A stretch of 10,867 nt of DNA from NCBI GenBank assembly GCA_947483545.1, contig CANKNP010000171.1:1-10867 (forward strand), read 5' to 3'. Shown piece by piece: positions 6,161-10,867 of this stretch (position 1 is the stretch's first letter; every line of letters begins with the position of its first letter). The DNA is from Deltaproteobacteria bacterium (GTDB taxonomy: Bacteria > Myxococcota > UBA796 > SXON01). Made by a program: the position numbers and the translations under genes. The notes beneath the pieces are model-generated. The model made no database searches and was not told the DNA's origin. It saw only the letters and a program-made list of their open reading frames with translations.

Positions 6161-7120
6161 ATGTCTTCCGTCACCGCCATCGCCCACCCCAACATCGCGC
6201 TCTGCAAATATTGGGGCAAGCGAGACGCGGGCTTGAACCTGCCGAGCACCCCGAGCCTCTCGCTCACGTTGGCGCCGTTTCGGACCCGAACGACGATCAC
6301 CCCTGGCGCGGATGCCGACGTCGTGTGGTTCAACGGACTGGAGAATACGGGGGGTGAAGCCGGCAAGATCCTCGCCTGCCTGGACCGGCTCGCCCCTGGC
6401 CGCTCCCCGTGTGAAGTGCGGACCGAGAATGACTTTCCGACGGCCGCGGGCCTCGCGTCCAGCGCCTCGGGCTTTGCAGCGTTGGTAACCGCAGGAAACA
6501 CGGCGTACGAACTCGGCTTGGATGCGGACACCCTCGCTGTGCATGCCCGCCGGGGCTCGGGCAGCGCCACCCGATCCTTGCAAGGCGGGTGGGTGGAATG
6601 GGCGATGGGTGTCCGTCACGATGGCGCCGACAGTCATGGGGTTCAGATCGCGCCGGCGTCCCACTGGGATGTGTGTATGCTCGTTGTATTGGTTCGCACC
6701 GGCCCGAAGGAGATTGGATCGACCGAGGGCATGAACCATACGATGCGGACCAGCCCGTACTACCCGGCCTGGGTCGCGCACGCTGAGGCGGACGTGGACC
6801 AGGCGAGAGAGGCCGTGCTCACACGCGACCTGGAGGGGTTGGGGCGGGTGACCGAGCGATCCGCGCTGCGGATGCATGCGTCGATGCTCGCCGCGGATCC
6901 AGCGGTCCTGTATTGGAAGCCCGAGACCCTCACGGCCCTGGAGGTGGTGCGTCAATCCCGACGCGACGGGCTGGGCGCCTGGGCGACGATGGACGCGGGC
7001 CCGAATGTGAAGGTGCTCTGCCTGGCCGGAGACGCCGGCAAGTTGGAGGCCCGGTTGTCCGCCGCGGGGCTCCACGCACAGGCGCTTCACCCCGGGGGAC
7101 CGGCGAGGCTGGAAGCGTGA
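6161..7120 (+). CDS. mvaD: Diphosphomevalonate decarboxylase
   Basis: A GHMP-superfamily enzyme that converts mevalonate 5-diphosphate to isopentenyl diphosphate using ATP. The 319-residue protein shows the family signatures: NIALCKYWGKRD (11-22), PTAAGLASSASG (93-104, the phosphate-binding loop), RGSGSATRSLQGG (131-143) and ATMDAGPNVKVL (275-286), with Asp278 at the catalytic aspartate position. Length matches known enzymes. Relatives such as phosphomevalonate decarboxylase and mevalonate 3-kinase share parts of this pattern, but the complete YWGKRD and MDAGPN motifs and the neighbouring phosphomevalonate kinase favour MvaD. It starts eight bases after queG without a clear ribosome site and overlaps the next gene in GTGA. 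Confidence 0.93.
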   Translation: MSSVTAIAHPNIALCKYWGKRDAGLNLPSTPSLSLTLAPFRTRTTITPGADADVVWFNGLENTGGEAGKILACLDRLAPGRSPCEVRTENDFPTAAGLASSASGFAALVTAGNTAYELGLDADTLAVHARRGSGSATRSLQGGWVEWAMGVRHDGADSHGVQIAPASHWDVCMLVVLVRTGPKEIGSTEGMNHTMRTSPYYPAWVAHAEADVDQAREAVLTRDLEGLGRVTERSALRMHASMLAADPAVLYWKPETLTALEVVRQSRRDGLGAWATMDAGPNVKVLCLAGDAGKLEARLSAAGLHAQALHPGGPARLEA

Positions 7121-8490
7121 GCACGTACACGTTCCGGGCGCCCGGAAAGCTCGTTCTCATTGGCGAATACGGGGTCCTGGACGGCGCGGGTGCCATCGTC
7201 GCGGCGGTCAACCACGGGGTGACGTGCAGACACACGCCGGGCCCGCTCGCTTGGGTCACCCCGGGCGACGACACCTTCGTGCGCGCGGCGCTCGCCGGGT
7301 TGCCCGACGACGCCGGCCAGTTCGCGTTCGGGGACTGGAACCCCGTTGATCTCTCCGCCTCCGGTCCGCCCGCCGGGGGCGCCTCGGGTGTGCCCGCCGG
7401 CCAAAGGGCCAAGCCTGGATTTGGGGGCTCCGCCGCTGCGACCGTCGCGGCGGTTCTGGCCTCGGGCAAGGAGCCACTCTCGGCGTTTGACATTCACAAG
7501 GCGGTGCAGGGTGGGGGTTCGGGTGTGGACGTGTTCGCCTCTCTGAACGGCGGGGTGCGGCGCTTTCCGGATGGAGGGCTCGTCCCGCCGCCCCACTTTG
7601 CGGCCGTTTGGAGCGGGCGAAGTGCTGCGACCGGGCCCCGCGTTCGGCAGTACCAGGCGTGGAAGGGGCGTCGGTCGTTCGTTCAGGACTCGCATGCGCT
7701 CGTCGAGGGGTTCGCCCTCTCGCCCGTCGCGGCGACCAAGGAGGCCTGGCACTTGCTCCGGGGGATGACGCGGGCGGCCGGGATCGACTACGAGACCCCC
7801 GAGCACGCCCACATCGTCGCCCTCGCGGAACGCTTTGGGGGAGCCGCGAAGCCGAGCGGCGCAGGGGGCGGCGACATCGCGGTGGCGGTGTTCCCCGAGC
7901 CGGCCTCTCGCGCCGCTTTTTGCGGGTTCGCCGCGTCGAGCGGGCTCACGGTGATCCCCTGCGAGATCGCTGAACCAGCCGGGTTGTGGGCGATGCACGG
8001 CTCCTTGGTGGACCTGCTCCCGTTCACGCCCGAGCGGTTGGCGCTCGCGCTCCAGGATCGTGAGGGGCTTGCCCGCAGCATCGAGGCGAAGGTCCCCGGG
8101 AGTTGGCCGCAGCCAGACTACGCAGCGGTCATGAAGGTGCTCGCCCAGCGCTGGGCGCGGGACCCGGGCGAAGCGTGGTGGGCCTGGCTCGTCACCGAGC
8201 GCGCCACGCGAACGCTGATCGGGGAGATTGGGGGAAAGATCGGACCGAATCGGCGGGGAGAGCTGGAGTTCGGCTACGCGATCGTGCCGGAGTGTCGGGG
8301 GAGGGGGCTCGCGAGGGACGCGGCAGCGGTGTTTGTGGAGTGGGCACGCGGGGAGTCGGACGTGAAGCATCTGCTGGCCGAGTGCTTGGAGGGGAACGAG
8401 GCGTCGAAGCGGGTGCTTCAGGGGGTCGGCTTGCGTGAGGTGGGCGGAGTTGTCGAGGGTGGGCAAAGGGTGCTGCGGTGGAGGGGCTGA
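7117..8490 (+). CDS. Phosphomevalonate kinase fused to a GNAT acetyltransferase
   Basis: A 457-residue fusion. Residues 1-292 are a GHMP kinase matching bacterial phosphomevalonate kinases: APGKLVLIGEYGVLDG (8-23), GFGGSAAAT (101-109, ATP loop), VQGGGSGVDVFAS (130-142) and AKPSGAGGGDIAVAVF (244-259). This part would phosphorylate 5-phosphomevalonate to the substrate of MvaD. From Met293 the protein reads LVDLLPFTPERLALAL and continues as a RimJ/RimL-type N-acetyltransferase, with acetyl-CoA motif PECRGRGLA (391-399) and the family's EGNEASKRVLQGVGL (425-439). The GTG start overlaps the mvaD stop in GTGA. The frame is continuous with no stop near the junction. The acetyltransferase has no obvious pathway role. 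Either this is a true two-domain enzyme, a lost stop codon joined two genes, or the second domain is also started internally at the ATG at 7993. Confidence 0.88.
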   Translation: MSTYTFRAPGKLVLIGEYGVLDGAGAIVAAVNHGVTCRHTPGPLAWVTPGDDTFVRAALAGLPDDAGQFAFGDWNPVDLSASGPPAGGASGVPAGQRAKPGFGGSAAATVAAVLASGKEPLSAFDIHKAVQGGGSGVDVFASLNGGVRRFPDGGLVPPPHFAAVWSGRSAATGPRVRQYQAWKGRRSFVQDSHALVEGFALSPVAATKEAWHLLRGMTRAAGIDYETPEHAHIVALAERFGGAAKPSGAGGGDIAVAVFPEPASRAAFCGFAASSGLTVIPCEIAEPAGLWAMHGSLVDLLPFTPERLALALQDREGLARSIEAKVPGSWPQPDYAAVMKVLAQRWARDPGEAWWAWLVTERATRTLIGEIGGKIGPNRRGELEFGYAIVPECRGRGLARDAAAVFVEWARGESDVKHLLAECLEGNEASKRVLQGVGLREVGGVVEGGQRVLRWRG

Positions 8491-8509
8491 TCCGGCTACA
8501 AAGGCGCCC

Positions 8510-8839
8510 ATGCTGTACTGGAAATCCACGTGTACCACCTGTCGAGATGTGCGAGCCGCCCTGCGCCTGCGGCGGCCCGATCTCGCTGAGAAGAACTACA
8601 GCCGGGCCGCGCTGACCGTCGAGGAGGTCCGCGGGATCGTGCAAGCGGCCGGCGGCGTTGCGGTCGTGTTGAACACCACGCACGCGTTGGCCAAGGAGCG
8701 CGGCTGGAAGGCCAGCCCTCCGGACGCCGAGACCTTCGCTGCCGAGACCGTGAAGGAGCCGAACCTGCTGCGCCGTCCTATCCTTGTGTTGGATGGTCGC
8801 GCTTGGGTTGGAAAGTCTTGCTCGGAGGCGCCGCTATGA
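8510..8839 (+). CDS. ArsC/Spx-family thioredoxin-fold protein
   Basis: A 109-residue protein of the ArsC/Spx/MgsR family. It begins MLYWKSTCTTCRDVRAAL, with a CxxC pair (8 and 11) followed by Arg12 as in Spx-type members. The C-terminus has NLLRRPILVLDGRAWVG (85-101), the usual family ending with an RP motif. Genuine arsenate reductases have a single N-terminal cysteine (CGTSR type), so arsenate reduction is not assured; many family members are redox or regulatory proteins of unknown role. AAAGG lies a few bases before the ATG. It follows the kinase-acetyltransferase gene by 19 bases and its stop overlaps the next ATG in ATGA. Confidence 0.8.
   Translation: MLYWKSTCTTCRDVRAALRLRRPDLAEKNYSRAALTVEEVRGIVQAAGGVAVVLNTTHALAKERGWKASPPDAETFAAETVKEPNLLRRPILVLDGRAWVGKSCSEAPL
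8824..8828 (+). promoter_or_regulatory. Ribosome binding site deciding the ATG at 8836
   Basis: GGAGG is followed by seven bases and ATG at 8836. This is a near-ideal site and favours that start over the upstream TTG at 8803. Confidence 0.7.
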
Positions 8840-10026
8840 TCTTCGCTTTGTGGATGGCCTGCACGCCGGATCCCGTGGACCAGGGCATCACCTATTACAA
8901 GGACGTTCGTCCCATCCTCGACAAGAACTGCGTCCGTTGTCACACGGACAATGGCATTTCGACGAGCTTCGACGACCACGCCGTCGCCCTGACGTTTGCG
9001 GAGACCATGAAGGCGTACACCGAGAGCGGCTACATGCCGCCGCCCGCGCCAGACCCGAGCTGCCGGGAGTACGAGGACTCCGAGACGTACTTCTTGAACG
9101 ACGAGGACAAGGCCACGATCGCCGCTTGGGCGGATCTGGGCGCCCCCGAAGGCGATCCCATCGACGCGCCTCCGGCGCCGATCCGGCCGACCATCGCGCC
9201 GTACGACCTTGAGATGTACGCGACGACGCCCTTTGTGCCGACCTTCGACGACGAAGGCAACGACTACCGGTGTTTCCAGTTGGACCTCGGCAACGACGAG
9301 GCCATTTACGTCACCGGCTTCGAGGCTCTCGTCAACAACCCCAAGATCGTGCATCACGTCGTATTGTTCGACAGCAACGGGCGCAGCTTGGGCGATGACA
9401 GCGGGGGCGATCCCAAAGAGGGCTTTGACTGCGGCGGGTTCGGCGAAGATGGTTGGGATTTTGTGACCGGCTGGGCGCCCGGCGGCGGGCCCGTGACCTT
9501 TCCCGAGGGGATGGGCTACAAGCTGGCCAAGGAGACGCAGCTTGTGCTCCAGATGCACTACTTTGACAGCTTCGACGGTGCGAACCTGGAGCAGGACCAG
9601 TCGGGCTACGCGCTCACCTACACCGACGACGCCGACCGCCGGGTCTACCAATTCCCGTTGGGCACGTATGACTTCACCATCCCGGCGGGCGACTCGGATT
9701 ATGAGTCCGTGCTTGTCCTGCCCTGGGAGTACGGCGCCTACGACATCCTCGGGGCTTTCCCCCACATGCACACCCGCGGCTCGAGCTTTCGCTACGATCT
9801 GGTGCACGCCGACGCGACCGACACCTGCCTCGTCAAGATGACCGACTGGGACTTCCACAATCAAGTCACCGCCCTCTTCGACGAGCCCGCGCCCCTCGTG
9901 GACGGCGATGCCATCAGCCTGACCTGCACCTGGAACAACAGCGGCAACCCGGATGATGTGGTCTGGGGCGAGGGCACTCAGGACGAGATGTGTTTTGGGT
10001 TCACCTACGCTGCCAAGGCCGAATGA
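8836..10026 (+). CDS. Lipoprotein with cytochrome c and copper type II monooxygenase-like domains
   Basis: A 396-residue protein. The start MIFALWMAC is a very short lipoprotein-like signal with Cys9. Starting from the TTG at 8803 (407 residues) would add a lysine-containing n-region, but the ATG has GGAGG and an ATGA overlap. A haem c motif CVRCH (32-36) follows DVRPILDKN, as in small cytochrome c-like domains. The rest resembles the two-lobed peptidylglycine/dopamine-type copper monooxygenases: HH (173-174) and H241 in QMHYF fit the first copper site, and HMH (310-312) with M385 in DEMCF fit the second. All copper ligands seem present, so oxygen chemistry or copper-linked electron transfer outside the cytoplasm is possible; the substrate is unknown. 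It lies between mevalonate-pathway genes with no evident metabolic link to them. Confidence 0.82.
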   Translation: MIFALWMACTPDPVDQGITYYKDVRPILDKNCVRCHTDNGISTSFDDHAVALTFAETMKAYTESGYMPPPAPDPSCREYEDSETYFLNDEDKATIAAWADLGAPEGDPIDAPPAPIRPTIAPYDLEMYATTPFVPTFDDEGNDYRCFQLDLGNDEAIYVTGFEALVNNPKIVHHVVLFDSNGRSLGDDSGGDPKEGFDCGGFGEDGWDFVTGWAPGGGPVTFPEGMGYKLAKETQLVLQMHYFDSFDGANLEQDQSGYALTYTDDADRRVYQFPLGTYDFTIPAGDSDYESVLVLPWEYGAYDILGAFPHMHTRGSSFRYDLVHADATDTCLVKMTDWDFHNQVTALFDEPAPLVDGDAISLTCTWNNSGNPDDVVWGEGTQDEMCFGFTYAAKAE

Positions 10027-10048
10027 GAGGCGGGCGCACCTGAGGCAC

Positions 10049-10052
10049 GGAG
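10049..10052 (+). promoter_or_regulatory. Ribosome binding site of mevalonate kinase
   Basis: GGAG is followed by five bases and ATG at 10058, which supports that start. Confidence 0.55.
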
Positions 10053-10057
10053 AACGG

Positions 10058-10867
10058 ATGATTGGCCAATCCCCTGGCAAGTTGATCTTGTGCGGGGAGC
10101 ATGCGGTCGTGGACGGGCACCCTGCCATCGCTGCAGCCATCCCCCGGATGACGACCGTGACGCTCGTTGAACGGCCGGGGCCAACCCGGATCTCGGGCGA
10201 CGTCCGCGATGATCGCCTGCTCCCCGCCCTGTTGCGAATCCTGCCGTCCGAAGGCCTCGAGATCCAGATTCAGTCAGAGCTGCCCATCGGATGTGGCCTC
10301 GGCTCGAGCGCCGCTCTGGCCATCGCCGCATTGCGGGCGTTGGCGGCGTGGGAGGGCCGGGTGATGGAATTTTCCGAGCTGCACCGCCGGGGGTTTGAGG
10401 TCGAGCGGGCGTTCCACGGGACCCCCTCGGGTGTGGACCACGCGGTCTGCGCGCTCGGCGGGTTGATTCGGTATCGGCGGGGGAAGGGGGGGCCAGCCCG
10501 GGCGCTGGACAAACAACACCGTCCTCAGCCCTTGGAAGGATTTGAGTTGGAGCCGGGCTGGCCCCGATCCGCACCGTTCCAGGTGGAAGGCGGCGGGCCC
10601 GGCGTCTTCGACGGAGCGTCGCATTCCACTGGTAGGAACGGTGCAAAGAGACCGCCGAGCCGCAGGCGAGGCTGGCCGAGCACGCGGATCGGCGGGCCGG
10701 AAATTGCACCGTTGACGATCCCAGCGCCGCTCACGCTCGTGCTGGCGAACACCGGGCGGCCACGCCAGACGACGGCGGAGCTCGTGGCGCAGGTCCGAGC
10801 CCGGGGAAGCGCAAAGGAGCTCGCTGCCATCGGTGCGATCGTCCAGGAGGTGGAAGCGGCGCTGGTC
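10058..10867 (+). CDS. Mevalonate kinase, 3' end outside window, with internal insertion
   Basis: The first 270 codons of a GHMP kinase that phosphorylates mevalonate, the first kinase of the pathway completed by the two enzymes upstream. Visible motifs are SPGKLILCGEHAVVDGHPA (5-23), PIGCGLGSSAALAIAAL (76-92, ATP loop) and HGTPSGVDHAV (120-130), with Asp127 as the likely catalytic base. The family sequence GGLIRYRRGKGGP (134-146) should run straight into PEIAPLTIPAPLTLVLANTG. Instead about 68 foreign residues (146-213) come between, coded by a 204-bp segment (10495-10698). The frame stays open across it. The break falls at the turn between two beta strands, where rat mevalonate kinase has a short loop, so a working enzyme is conceivable. 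The start follows the previous stop by 31 bases. The gene is not in the supplied frame list only because it has no stop inside the window. Confidence 0.88.
   Translation, partial: MIGQSPGKLILCGEHAVVDGHPAIAAAIPRMTTVTLVERPGPTRISGDVRDDRLLPALLRILPSEGLEIQIQSELPIGCGLGSSAALAIAALRALAAWEGRVMEFSELHRRGFEVERAFHGTPSGVDHAVCALGGLIRYRRGKGGPARALDKQHRPQPLEGFELEPGWPRSAPFQVEGGGPGVFDGASHSTGRNGAKRPPSRRRGWPSTRIGGPEIAPLTIPAPLTLVLANTGRPRQTTAELVAQVRARGSAKELAAIGAIVQEVEAALV
10495..10698. mobile_element. Putative 204-bp in-frame palindromic insertion in mevalonate kinase
   Basis: The segment interrupts a recognisable mevalonate kinase and is flanked by GGGCC at 10490-10494 and 10694-10698, which could be a 5-bp target duplication. 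Removing exactly 204 bp (68 codons) restores KGGPEIAPL in frame. Inside is a hairpin: 10-bp arms gcaccgttcc (10571-10580) and ggaacggtgc (10635-10644), extended by gtggaa/ttccac (10583-10588, 10624-10629). A longer-range pair ccgatccgc/gcggatcgg (10564-10572, 10684-10692) adjoins it. There are also an 8-bp palindrome cgggcccg (10594-10601) and a small cgtc/gacg stem (10603-10613). The coded peptide has no recognised domain and is rich in Pro, Arg and Gly. There is no transposase, so any mobility would need help from elsewhere. No second copy is in the window. Confidence 0.5.

Noticed and set aside
5642..8538. Two long minus-strand frames (5642-7090 and 7087-8538)
   Set aside because: Both are antisense to queG, mvaD and the kinase fusion, with Arg/Pro/Gly/His-rich translations lacking domains.
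8803..8835. TTG start for the copper/haem lipoprotein
   Set aside because: The ATG at 8836 has GGAGG seven bases upstream and an ATGA overlap with the previous gene. The TTG remains possible because it gives a charged signal n-region.
8596..10140. 514-codon minus-strand frame
   Set aside because: It mirrors the copper/haem lipoprotein; its hydrophobic Val/Ala-rich look comes from the complement of Asp/Glu codons.
10481..10700. Frameshifts as the explanation for the odd middle of mevalonate kinase
   Set aside because: The family sequence is in the same frame on both sides and none of the other frames of the middle segment restores kinase sequence; an insertion fits better.
10270..10830. Small minus-strand genes opposite mevalonate kinase
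   Set aside because: Frames such as 10274-10624 and 10525-10830 have no recognisable domain and oppose a well-supported kinase. A product coded by the insert alone cannot be excluded but is not supported.

Overview
The window is a GC-rich, gene-dense piece of bacterial chromosome. I infer an uncultured relative of the Myxococcota / former Deltaproteobacteria. The reasons are short lipoprotein signal peptides, an Asp-Thr/Asp-Ser linker in a surface lipoprotein, a DCDD-repeat protein ending in a transmembrane helix plus an arginine tail (MYXO-CTERM-like), a mevalonate pathway cluster, and a haem/copper (PHM-type) lipoprotein. No taxonomic marker gene is present, so this is inference.

Left part (1-2991), all genes on the minus strand. 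The window opens with two perfect 52-bp tandem repeats, each holding a two-tier hairpin. Reading leftwards from 2991 come: a secreted DCDD/calcium-repeat protein broken by three single-base frameshifts (2991-2478); about 300 bp of noncoding DNA with stacked palindromes (2177-2477); thioredoxin reductase trxB (2176-1238); a protein of three MIR motifs resembling eukaryotic SDF2 (1203-616); a strong hairpin (613-571); and a bacterioferritin-associated-ferredoxin-like [2Fe-2S] protein (456-244) with its own candidate promoter.

Right part (3036-10867), all genes on the plus strand, starting only 44 bp from the broken gene and packed like one long operon. In order: a lipoprotein with an Asp-rich linker and two PPC-like beta-sandwich modules; a SUMF1/FGE-fold lipoprotein without catalytic cysteines (GTGA overlap); queG (tRNA epoxyqueuosine reductase); mvaD (diphosphomevalonate decarboxylase); a phosphomevalonate kinase fused to a GNAT acetyltransferase (GTGA overlap); an ArsC/Spx-like thioredoxin-fold protein; a cytochrome c plus copper type II monooxygenase-like lipoprotein (ATGA overlap); and the first 270 codons of mevalonate kinase, which runs off the window. 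MvaD, phosphomevalonate kinase and mevalonate kinase together convert mevalonate to isopentenyl diphosphate. HMG-CoA synthase, HMG-CoA reductase and IPP isomerase are not in this window.

The three most unusual items are a 204-bp, in-frame, palindrome-bearing insertion flanked by GGGCC inside mevalonate kinase; the phosphomevalonate kinase-acetyltransferase fusion; and the bacterial three-MIR protein next to trxB. I did not find a CRISPR array, tRNA, rRNA or recognisable transposase.
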